Of a stretch of 5,562 nt of DNA, positions 1-5,071 are shown piece by piece. This DNA comes from an uncultured Lachnospiraceae bacterium. GTDB lineage: Bacteria; Bacillota_A; Clostridia; Lachnospirales; Lachnospiraceae. The translations under genes were made by a program, and so were the position numbers. Positions within the stretch are counted from its first letter, which is position 1. The number at the start of each line of letters is the position of its first letter. The stretch is taken from assembly GCA_902795985.1 (NCBI GenBank), contig CADBNG010000382.1, positions 1 to 5,562 of the forward strand, written 5' to 3'. A model generated the notes under the pieces. It worked only from the letters and a program-made list of their open reading frames with translations, was not told the DNA's origin and ran no database searches.

Positions 1-198
1 AAAGATCACGTCCTGCATATTCCCGCCGCGAAGCTGTTTGGCGCTCTGTTCGCCCAGAACCCAGCGGACGGCATCCGCGACATTGCTTTTGCCGCTCCCG
101 TTCGGGCCGACGATGCCGGTGACGCCGTCATGGAAATCCATTTTTATTTTTGACGCAAAGGATTTGAACCCCTGCATTTCAATGCTTTTAAGATACAT
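1..198 (-). CDS. smc: Chromosome segregation ATPase SMC, N-terminal fragment
   Basis: This is the first 66 codons of SMC, cut by the window edge. SMC dimers, with ScpA and ScpB, entrap and organise newly replicated chromosome arms. The fragment begins [14 protein letters not shown], the typical SMC opening strand, and contains the Walker A P-loop GPNGSGKSN at residues 31-39, with K37 and S38 as nucleotide and Mg contacts, followed by the conserved [12 protein letters not shown] helix (residues 40-51). The ATG overlaps the rnc stop in the arrangement TAATG, so the two genes share one base and are probably translationally coupled; I see no separate promoter. The rnc-smc order is standard in Bacillota. 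Identification rests on a motif-perfect head domain; only the missing remainder (hinge, coiled coils, signature and Walker B) is unseen. Confidence 0.96.
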   Translation of the reverse strand, partial: MYLKSIEMQGFKSFASKIKMDFHDGVTGIVGPNGSGKSNVADAVRWVLGEQSAKQLRGGNMQDVIF

Positions 199-887
199 TA
201 CTGCCGTTTTCCTTTTAACCGGAGCAGCGCGCCGTAAGCGGCTTCCTGCTCAGCCCGTTTCTTGTTTCTTCCCTCTCCGCTTCCGAAGACCTCTTCCGCG
301 ATCCGTACTTCCGCCATAAAGACCGGAGCATGATCCGGACCGGCCGACCCGGTAATCCGGTAGGACGGTGTGGCGCCGAGAATTTCCTGCGCGAGGACCT
401 GAAGTTCCGATTTCGCGTCGATCTTCAGGCGTTTGGTTTCGATATCGTTCAGGATAAAAGTATGAATCAGTCTGCGGGCCGGTTCGATTCCTCCGTCCAG
501 GTAGACGGCGCCGATCACCGCTTCCACCGCATCGGAAACCACGGAATCACGATAGCGCCCGCCGCTTTGATCCTCTCCCTTGCCGAGGAGCAGATACCGG
601 CTGATATCCATCTCCTTCGCGTCCTCTGCCAGGGCCGGTTCACAGACCAGCGCCGCGCGAAGACGGGTCAGGTCTCCTTCCTCCAGCATCGGATATTTTT
701 CATAGAGCAGTTCACTGGTGATCAGTTCCAGTACAGCGTCGCCCAGGTACTCGATGCGTTCATTGCAGCGTTCCCGGGGCAGATCATGTTCATTCAGATA
801 AGAGCTGTGTGTCAGGGCTGTGACCAGCAGGCCGCGGTCCCGGAACCCATAGCCGATTCGGTTTTCGAATGCCGCCAGATTGTTCAT
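198..887 (-). CDS. rnc: Ribonuclease III
   Basis: RNase III cuts double-stranded RNA, including the 30S rRNA precursor, in the cytoplasm. The protein has 229 residues, close to the roughly 226-230 usual for the bacterial enzyme. The catalytic domain carries the signature [14 protein letters not shown] (residues 42-55), with metal-site acids E46 and D50, and the second acidic pair D119 and E122 in [17 protein letters not shown] double-stranded RNA-binding domain follows from about residue 157 to 226, ending in the typical [12 protein letters not shown] helix that contacts RNA. All catalytic residues are intact. The start ATG is preceded by only a weak CGGA Shine-Dalgarno, 23 nt after plsX, so coupling to plsX translation is likely. 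The stop codon overlaps the smc start. A hairpin lies just upstream and could affect expression (see separate entry). Confidence 0.97.
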   Translation of the reverse strand: MNNLAAFENRIGYGFRDRGLLVTALTHSSYLNEHDLPRERCNERIEYLGDAVLELITSELLYEKYPMLEEGDLTRLRAALVCEPALAEDAKEMDISRYLLLGKGEDQSGGRYRDSVVSDAVEAVIGAVYLDGGIEPARRLIHTFILNDIETKRLKIDAKSELQVLAQEILGATPSYRITGSAGPDHAPVFMAEVRIAEEVFGSGEGRNKKRAEQEAAYGALLRLKGKRQ

Positions 888-900
888 TTTATCCGTGAAA

Positions 901-924
901 TGGGACTGATTCAGATCAGTCCCA
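901..924 (-). promoter_or_regulatory. Hairpin across the plsX stop codon, upstream of rnc
   Basis: On the minus strand TGGGACTGAT pairs perfectly with ATCAGTCCCA, a 10-bp stem closed by the tetraloop CTGA. The last three loop bases are the TGA stop codon of plsX. The foot of the stem is 13 nt from the rnc ATG, next to its weak CGGA ribosome binding site. No U-run follows, so it does not look like a terminator. The hairpin is seen directly; a role in rnc control, such as RNase III autoregulation (known for E. coli rnc through its 5' leader) or translational coupling, is inference. Confidence 0.6.
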
Positions 925-1918
925 GTCGATTTCTGATGATCCCGTTGAGATCGTTTTCTTTAAACTTTACGCACTGAAGGATGGTATTCTTGAAATTCGT
1001 CCCCTTCGCGCTTCCGTGGGTCTTGACAACCAGCCCGCGCAGTCCCAGCAGCGGAGCGCCGCCGTAAATGTCCACATCAAAGGATTTCAGGGTTTCCTTC
1101 AGTGCCGGTTTCACAAGCAAAGCACCCATCTTGCTGCGGGTTGAGGACATCATTCCGGCCTTGATGCTGTTGATCAGGGTGGTTGAAACGCCCTCGTACA
1201 GTTTCAGGATGACGTTGCCGACAAACGCTTCGGTCACAATGACATCGGCGTCCCCCGCCGGAATATCCCGGGCTTCGATATTGCCAATAAAATGGATATC
1301 CCTGCATTCTTTCAGCAGAGGAAAGGTTTCCTTCACGAGCGCATTGCCCTTTTCCTCTTCCGCGCCGATATTGACGATCGCCACACGGGGCTTTTCAACC
1401 CCCATCATCGCCTGCATATAAGCATTGCCCATAACGGCAAACTGGACCAGATGCTCGGGACGGGCATCCACGTTTGCCCCGCAGTCGATCAGGAGGGAAA
1501 CGCCTTTAGCCGTAGGAATCAGCGGGGCCAGGGGAGCTCTCATAACTCCCTTTTCCTTGCGTACGATGACCTGTCCTCCCACAAGGACGGAGCCGGTATT
1601 CCCGGCGGTCACCACCGCGTCCGCTTCGCCGTTGCGTACTTTATAAAGGGCCACCACCAGCGAAGAATCCTTCTTCTTCTGGATCGACTGAACCGGCGGT
1701 TCCCCGGTTTCGATCACTTCGGAGGCAAAAACCGGTATCATCCGGTTTTTGTCATAAACATGCTTTGCCAGTTCGGCGCCGATCTTTTCCTTCTGGCCAA
1801 CCAGAAGGATTTCGATGTCTTCTCTTTCGTTTAAAGCTTCAACCGCTCCGCGGATCGGTTCCGCGGGAGCGAGATCTCCGCCCATCGCATCAACGGCGAT
1901 TCGGATCCGTTCACTCAT
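911..1918 (-). CDS. plsX: Phosphate acyltransferase PlsX
   Basis: PlsX converts acyl-ACP and phosphate to acyl-phosphate, the acyl donor for PlsY in the first step of glycerophospholipid synthesis; it is a peripheral membrane enzyme. The 335-residue length matches the family. Recognisable family blocks run in order: IAVDAMGGDLAP near the N-terminus (residues 7-18), VVTAGNTGS in the middle, then LIDCGANVDARPEHLVQFA, NIGAEEEKGN, FIGNIEARDI, VIVTEAFVGNV, and near the C-terminus YGGAPLLGLRGLVVKTHGSA. The start ATG has an AGGGA ribosome binding site 7 nt upstream. It lies 14 nt after the lipoprotein gene and 23 nt before rnc and so is read as an operon member. In many Bacillota fabD, fabG or acpP sit between plsX and rnc; none does here. 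Confidence 0.96.
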   Translation of the reverse strand: MSERIRIAVDAMGGDLAPAEPIRGAVEALNEREDIEILLVGQKEKIGAELAKHVYDKNRMIPVFASEVIETGEPPVQSIQKKKDSSLVVALYKVRNGEADAVVTAGNTGSVLVGGQVIVRKEKGVMRAPLAPLIPTAKGVSLLIDCGANVDARPEHLVQFAVMGNAYMQAMMGVEKPRVAIVNIGAEEEKGNALVKETFPLLKECRDIHFIGNIEARDIPAGDADVIVTEAFVGNVILKLYEGVSTTLINSIKAGMMSSTRSKMGALLVKPALKETLKSFDVDIYGGAPLLGLRGLVVKTHGSAKGTNFKNTILQCVKFKENDLNGIIRNRLGLI

Positions 1919-1932
1919 GATTCTTTCCCTGT

Positions 1933-2997
1933 TTACTCTCCGGATTCATCGTAGTAACCGTCGTCTTCGACGTATCCGCCTTCATCGGAATAGTCTTCCT
2001 CGTAGTACGTCTCTTCTTCCGCTGCCGCTGCTTCTTCTGCCGCCTGGGCCTCCGCCTGTGCCGCTTCCTCCGCTGCCTGGGCTTCTGCCGCCGCGGCTTC
2101 CTCGGCTGCCGCCGCTTCCGCTGCCGCTGCTTCTTCGGCTGCCTGGGCTTCCGCCTGTGCCGCTTCCTCCGCGGCAATCGCTGCGGCTTCCGCTTCCGCC
2201 GCCGCGGCTTCCTGCGCCGCCTGCGCGATTTCAGCCGTTGTAGGAGAAAGTTCCGGCGCGCCGGCGCCGATCAGTCTTCCGTCCGCATCGGTATCATAGC
2301 CATCCGGTGTCTTGCCGTTCCGCAGCAGTTTCCCGTTTTCGTCAAAATAATAAAACGTGTCATTGACGCCGAACCAGCCGACGGAAACATAGCCGGCGGA
2401 ATCGAAATGATAGGTATCGCCCTGAATCCGGATCCAGGTCTCGGTGGGGAAAGTACCATCTCCATTGACGTATTTTTTTCCGAATTCATCGGATTCCCAT
2501 TTTCCGTTCTTGACGGCATCAATTTCAAAGGTATTGCTGGTACCCATATTGCACATTTCGCCGTGGGTGTTAATGGCAACAACATAATAGAAGACACTTC
2601 CGGGCACCGCCGCTCTCGCGACATATTTGGAAGAAGTCTCCCCGACGATCGGTGAGCCGCCGCCGTTGGAATTCACGTTGTTCCGGTACCACTGGTATTC
2701 AATGACTCCGCCGTCGGGACTTTCCGCCTCGGCCTCCAGCTCCCAGGTTTCTCCTTCCGGAATGGTAACGCTTCCCCTCAGATTCTTTGAGAATTTCGGG
2801 GCCTGGATGGAGGTATCGATCTTGCGCAGTTCGGTGATGGCTGTTTTCGGAAGGGGCGTTTCCACGGCTTCCTGTGCAGCCGTATCTTCCACCAGGTCAT
2901 CGAAAACGTCGGTCACCTGTGATGCCGAGCAGGCGGAAAGCGAAATTGCCAGTACGGCCGCTCCCGCGAAACAAAGTCCTTTTTTAAACATTTTCAT
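1933..2997 (-). CDS. Cell wall-binding lipoprotein with Ig-like domain and Ala/Glu hendecad tail
   Basis: This is a 354-residue exported lipoprotein with no assignable gene name. A lipoprotein signal peptide (residues 1-22, basic MKMFKK then hydrophobic) ends in the lipobox LSAC, with C23 the lipidated residue. Residues about 66-160 look like a bacterial Ig-like domain (EYQWYRN, then SSKYVARAAVPGSVFYYVVAINTHG). Residues 163-243 resemble choline-binding or cell wall-binding repeats (TWIRIQGDTYHFDSAGY, then FYYFDENGKL), ending in TPDGYDTDADGRLIG, which contains a DxDxDG calcium-loop-like string. Residues 255-329 are Ala/Glu/Gln-rich with an 11-residue period. The last 25 residues are acidic and Tyr-rich. 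The start is set by GGGAG, 7 nt before the ATG; Met3 would be too far. It is the first gene after a consensus promoter and lies 14 nt before plsX. A structural or cell-envelope binding role is inference. Confidence 0.85.
   Translation of the reverse strand: MKMFKKGLCFAGAAVLAISLSACSASQVTDVFDDLVEDTAAQEAVETPLPKTAITELRKIDTSIQAPKFSKNLRGSVTIPEGETWELEAEAESPDGGVIEYQWYRNNVNSNGGGSPIVGETSSKYVARAAVPGSVFYYVVAINTHGEMCNMGTSNTFEIDAVKNGKWESDEFGKKYVNGDGTFPTETWIRIQGDTYHFDSAGYVSVGWFGVNDTFYYFDENGKLLRNGKTPDGYDTDADGRLIGAGAPELSPTTAEIAQAAQEAAAAEAEAAAIAAEEAAQAEAQAAEEAAAAEAAAAEEAAAAEAQAAEEAAQAEAQAAEEAAAAEEETYYEEDYSDEGGYVEDDGYYDESGE
2011..2169 (-). repeat. 33-bp coding repeat encoding an 11-residue Ala/Glu hendecad
   Basis: Residues 277-329 of the lipoprotein consist of four consecutive units of the form EE-AA-(Q/A)-A-E-A-(Q/A)-A-A (starting at residues 277, 288, 299 and 310) and a fifth, shortened one from 321. 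Two degenerate units precede them (255-276). In the DNA the same 33-bp phase is visible: GCCTGGGC(C/T)TCCGCCTGTG begins at 2042 and again at 2141 on the plus strand, 99 bp (three units) apart. An 11-residue period suggests a long, slightly right-handed helix or coiled coil rather than a heptad coil. The near-identity of some units suggests expansion by recombination or slippage. Confidence 0.85.
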
Positions 2998-3051
2998 AGT
3001 TCTACTCCCGTATGAAGCGATTTTCAGGTTCCTCTTCCGCTCCGCTTCTAT

Positions 3052-3116
3052 CCGGCTGCATCAGCCGGTCTCCCCTGTCTCTTTGAAAACGGTCTGAATC
3101 TTTCAGACAAGCCGTT
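3052..3116 (-). promoter_or_regulatory. Two 5'-leader hairpins of the lipoprotein-plsX operon
   Basis: The leader of about 115 nt between the predicted start (near 3112) and the lipoprotein ATG contains two perfect 7-bp stems. The first, GTCTGAA/TTCAGAC with a 3-nt loop (3092-3108), begins a few bases from the predicted 5' end. The second, CCGGCTG/CAGCCGG with a 3-nt loop, lies at 3052-3068. A 5'-terminal hairpin can protect an mRNA from decay; that role here is inference. Neither stem has a proper U-run, though CGTTTTC follows the first one. Confidence 0.45.
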
Positions 3117-3118
3117 AG

Positions 3119-3147
3119 ATTATATCACGGTGCAGGATTCCTGTCAA
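3119..3147 (-). promoter_or_regulatory. Perfect-consensus sigma-A promoter of the lipoprotein-plsX-rnc-smc operon
   Basis: Read on the minus strand, TTGACA (3147-3142) is separated by exactly 17 nt from TATAAT (3124-3119), and the -10 is preceded by TG plus one base (TGATATAAT), an extended -10. Both hexamers match the housekeeping consensus in every position. The predicted start is near 3112, giving a leader of about 115 nt. No other promoter was found before plsX, rnc or smc, so this one probably drives all four genes. Confidence 0.88.
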
Positions 3148-3183
3148 TTTCCGACGCTCTGTCCGGCCGGCTCCGGCTGCCGT

Positions 3184-3219
3184 AATCCTTCCCTTTTTTC
3201 AGGCTCTTCGGGAAGGATT
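3184..3219. promoter_or_regulatory. 10-bp inverted repeat between divergent promoters
   Basis: AATCCTTCCC (3184-3193) and GGGAAGGATT (3210-3219) are perfect inverted copies around a 16-nt spacer that includes a T6 run. The repeat lies between the left-facing -35 box (3142-3147) and the right-facing -35 box (3245-3250). The spacing of the two arm centres, 26 bp, is about two and a half helical turns. It could be a regulator site serving one or both promoters, or the remnant of a hairpin; no transcription start is seen that would place it in an RNA. Confidence 0.4.
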
Positions 3220-3244
3220 CGCCGCTGAACCCTGCTGTCGTCCA

Positions 3245-3274
3245 TTGAACTGCGGCCGGCCTTTATGCTAAACT
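3245..3274 (+). promoter_or_regulatory. Promoter of the QueG-like gene
   Basis: TTGAAC (3245-3250) is followed after 18 nt by TAAACT (3269-3274), with TG at 3266-3267 forming an extended -10 (TGCTAAACT). The expected start is near 3281, leaving a leader of about 44 nt before the ATG at 3325. The -35 matches consensus in four of six positions and the -10 in four of six, so this is weaker than the divergent promoter. A palindrome overlaps the end of the -10 and the start site. Confidence 0.6.
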
Positions 3275-3290
3275 GTTTTCACAGAAAACA
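3274..3290. promoter_or_regulatory. Perfect 17-bp palindrome over the start site, possible operator
   Basis: TGTTTTC and GAAAACA are perfect inverted 7-mers around ACA. The palindrome shares its first base with the -10 box and covers the predicted transcription start, the classical place for a repressor site. I cannot match it to a named regulator family. It could also form a small hairpin in the leader. Confidence 0.4.
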
Positions 3291-3310
3291 ATCCCGGGGT
3301 CCGCTGTCTG

Positions 3311-3318
3311 AAGGAGGG
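3311..3318 (+). promoter_or_regulatory. Strong ribosome binding site fixing the start of the QueG-like gene
   Basis: AAGGAGGG carries a full AGGAGG core (3312-3317) 7 nt before the ATG at 3325. This decides against the in-frame ATG at 3265, which lies inside the promoter upstream of the predicted transcription start and has no ribosome binding site. Confidence 0.9.
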
Positions 3319-3324
3319 TTGGTC

Positions 3325-4158
3325 ATGAACCGGTACAAAGAACGGCTGCATCGCGAATTTCTGCGCATTTTCCATGAAACCAAAGGCAATCTCATTGAGG
3401 CCGGCAGCGAAAACGGAAAAGACTATCCTGCTTTTCACCTTATCGATGAACCCGTCGAAGGCTATGCTTCCGCCGATGATCCTCTCTTTTTGACATTCCG
3501 GAATGAGGCCGTCATCGGCCCCTCGTTTCTGCTTCCGTCCCAATGGCTGGAGGGAGCCCGAACCGTTATTTCTTTCGTTATGCCCTTTTCGGAAGCTGTC
3601 CGTGCCGGCAACCGTTCCGGTACAATGCCCTCCCGTGAATGGCTTTATGCCCGGTATGAAGGACAGCAGTTCATCAATGCGTTTGCTGAAGGAATTAAAG
3701 ACTTTTTCCTGTCAAACGGTGTCCGTGCGGTCGTTCCCTCTTCGGATGCCCGGTTTTCGGTCCGCCATCGTTTTTTTGAAGAGGAAGGTCGGAAAACCTT
3801 CCAGACGGAAAGCGCCTGGTCGGAACGGCATGCCGCCTATGCCTGCGGTCTGGGAACCTTCGGGATTTCCAAAGGTCTGATAACGGAAAAAGGCACGGCA
3901 GTCCGTTTTGCCAGTATTATCATCGATCAGCCGGTCGATGCGGACGTCCGCCCCTATACCCGTTATGATGAATACTGCATTCGCTGCGGCGCCTGCATCC
4001 CTTTATGTCCGGCAGCAGCCATCACACTGGAACATGGAAAAAACAACATTCTCTGCAAGGAATGGGTTGATAAAATGGGAATTCTCTATGCCCCGCGGTA
4101 CGGATGCGGAAAGTGCCAGACAGGCGTACCCTGCGAGCACGGTATTCCCGGCAGGTAA
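3325..4158 (+). CDS. QueG-related double [4Fe-4S] cluster protein
   Basis: This 277-residue soluble protein is related to epoxyqueuosine reductase QueG but is unlikely to be QueG itself. The block SERHAAYACGLGTFGISKGLIT (residues 166-187) corresponds to the QueG core around AGLGWIGK. Near the C-terminus C218, C221, C224 and C228 (CxxCxxCxxxCP) form a ferredoxin-type motif, and C244, C261, C264 and C270 complete eight cysteines, the order seen in QueG for two [4Fe-4S] clusters. The usual QueG DSxP-type stretch carrying the proposed catalytic aspartate is not recognisable; TES (161-163) occupies about that place. It ends soon after the second cluster motif, without the HEAT-like tail of longer QueG proteins. 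It is monocistronic, with its own promoter, and converges on the YhhN gene with a 13-nt gap. The substrate and whether cobalamin is bound are unknown. An anaerobic redox role is inference. Confidence 0.82.
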   Translation: MNRYKERLHREFLRIFHETKGNLIEAGSENGKDYPAFHLIDEPVEGYASADDPLFLTFRNEAVIGPSFLLPSQWLEGARTVISFVMPFSEAVRAGNRSGTMPSREWLYARYEGQQFINAFAEGIKDFFLSNGVRAVVPSSDARFSVRHRFFEEEGRKTFQTESAWSERHAAYACGLGTFGISKGLITEKGTAVRFASIIIDQPVDADVRPYTRYDEYCIRCGACIPLCPAAAITLEHGKNNILCKEWVDKMGILYAPRYGCGKCQTGVPCEHGIPGR

Positions 4159-4171
4159 CCGGGCGTCCCGC

Positions 4172-4894
4172 TCAGCCGCCGGCCACTGCAGAGGCTGCGA
4201 TCAGGAACTGGGCCGCGTAATAGAGAATATGATTGGAAATGATATCCGCCGGCCGGTTCTTCCCTTTTCCGAAATAAGTGCCGGAAAGCACCAGGTCGGA
4301 AAGCAGGAACAGGACGGCGCCGATAAAGAACAGGATCAGAGGCCGTCTCTGTCCGCCGGTTTTCAGAATCAGACCGGCGCTGATCAGAGCCGAAGAAATC
4401 AGCAGCGCGCCATAAAACATGGTTACATTCCGGAACCGGCCGTAATCCAGCTTCAACAGCTTTCCGCCCATGCCGATGGCAATGCCGCAGACAGCCGAAA
4501 GGGCAAAGGGAAGAACAAAATGAAGGCCGGCAGACGCGCCTTCCCCGAAGCAGCGGATCAGAGCAATCAGGAAGAATACATGTCCTGCCGCAAAGGAATA
4601 GAAGCCCGCAAAGGTATAGCGGTCACTCTCTTCAGGGCAGTTGTATTTCAAGTCCAGCCAGATATCTCCCAGAAGTCCGAAGAACAGGCCGATTGTCACA
4701 AAAAGCGGATAGCTGTTCTTTGCTCCGGGAATCCCGGTAAACGAAAGCAGCAAAAAGCAGCACGACGCAAGGCCCTTCGCTATCAGCGAAGACGCGTTTG
4801 CTCGCTGCACCCGGATTCGCAGGAAAACCGTCAGAAAGCACGCCCCCAGAACCGGAAGCAGTATGATTAAAAATAACGGTGCTGACGTACTCAT
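4172..4894 (-). CDS. YhhN/TMEM86-family membrane protein, possible lysoplasmalogenase
   Basis: This is a 240-residue multi-spanning inner-membrane protein of the YhhN (TMEM86) family. Hydrophobic segments lie at about residues 6-25, 40-58, 62-82, 97-115, 124-144, 157-177, 185-205 and 221-238, about eight helices. Family landmarks are GDIWLD (76-81), AAGH (102-105), FLLSD (196-200) and HILYYAAQ (222-229); the aspartates D77 and D200 are the likely active-site acids. Characterised members hydrolyse the vinyl-ether bond of lysoplasmalogens, giving an aldehyde and a glycerophosphodiester; plasmalogens are common in anaerobic Clostridia. I chose the ATG at 4894 rather than an in-frame TTG at 4912, because the TTG lies inside the promoter spacer. 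No Shine-Dalgarno precedes the ATG, and the transcript may be leaderless. The family call is fairly firm; the substrate is inferred. Confidence 0.85.
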   Translation of the reverse strand: MSTSAPLFLIILLPVLGACFLTVFLRIRVQRANASSLIAKGLASCCFLLLSFTGIPGAKNSYPLFVTIGLFFGLLGDIWLDLKYNCPEESDRYTFAGFYSFAAGHVFFLIALIRCFGEGASAGLHFVLPFALSAVCGIAIGMGGKLLKLDYGRFRNVTMFYGALLISSALISAGLILKTGGQRRPLILFFIGAVLFLLSDLVLSGTYFGKGKNRPADIISNHILYYAAQFLIAASAVAGG

Positions 4895-4900
4895 ATCTGA

Positions 4901-4929
4901 ATTATAATCCAACTTTTAAACATCGACAA
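4901..4929 (-). promoter_or_regulatory. Promoter of the YhhN gene, predicted leaderless transcript
   Basis: On the minus strand TTGTCG (4929-4924) is followed after exactly 17 nt by a perfect TATAAT (4906-4901). Six bases (TCAGAT) then separate the -10 box from the ATG at 4894, so the usual start site coincides with the A of the ATG. The eight bases ATTATAAT (4901-4908) are self-complementary, so a TATAAT also reads rightwards (4903-4908), but without a good -35 box. Confidence 0.7.
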
Positions 4930-4970
4930 CAAAAACGGCTCAAAACGGGGAGGAAATAAAACAAGCACAC

Positions 4971-4995
4971 GGGAGGGAGCAAGGGTCCGAAAGGG
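4971..4995 (+). other. G-quadruplex motif
   Basis: Four GGG tracts at 4971, 4975, 4983 and 4993 are separated by loops of 1, 5 and 7 nt, fitting the canonical G3N1-7 pattern on the plus strand. It lies in a strongly purine-rich plus-strand stretch (about 4940-5047) and its last G-tract is part of the first extragenic palindrome. Whether it folds is not known from sequence. Confidence 0.4.
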
Positions 4996-5061
4996 ACTGT
5001 CCCCTTCGGAACAGGGGCCAGAAGGGACGGAGCAGGGAGCGAAGGGGACTGTCCCCTTCGG
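4988..5061. repeat. Pair of REP-like extragenic palindromes (GGGGACTGTCCCC type)
   Basis: The right copy (5040-5060) is a perfect palindrome with 10-bp arms CGAAGGGGAC and GTCCCCTTCG around a central T. The left copy (4988-5008) has the same sequence except for one arm base (A at 4992), so the copies start 52 bp apart and are direct as well as inverted. Between them lies related purine-rich sequence (AGGGGCC, GAAGGGAC). I see no transposase in the window. The form resembles REP elements that are mobilised by REP-associated tyrosine transposases; that link is inference. In the minus strand the repeats create spurious open frames with KGTVPF and GDSPF. Confidence 0.7.
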
Positions 5062-5071
5062 TTCACCGTCA

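Noticed and set aside
330..977. Plus-strand open frame of 215 codons opposite rnc and the end of plsX
   Set aside because: It is antisense to a motif-complete RNase III and shows no motif of its own and no convincing start region.
1911..2177. Minus-strand open frame of 88 codons rich in Arg, Lys and Pro
   Set aside because: Same strand but another frame of the lipoprotein repeat; its composition simply mirrors the GC-rich repeat and it has no family features.
1815..2243. Plus-strand open frame of 142 codons rich in Pro and Leu
   Set aside because: It is the antisense reading of the Ala/Glu repeat of the lipoprotein and the plsX start; the 33-bp repeat leaves several frames open.
3265..3324. 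In-frame upstream ATG extending the QueG-like protein by 20 residues
   Set aside because: The ATG lies within the -10 region, upstream of the predicted transcript start, without a ribosome binding site; the ATG at 3325 has AAGGAGGG 7 nt away.
4147..4163. CCCGG/CCGGG 5-bp stem at the convergent gene ends as a terminator
   Set aside because: The stem is short with a 7-nt loop and no T-run follows on either strand.
3908..4870. Plus-strand open frame of 320 codons
   Set aside because: It begins inside the QueG-like gene in another frame and runs antisense to the YhhN gene; the product is Gln/Arg/Lys-rich low-quality sequence without domains.
4895..4912. TTG start at 4912 for the YhhN protein
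   Set aside because: It falls in the spacer of the promoter and lacks a ribosome binding site, so it would probably not be transcribed.
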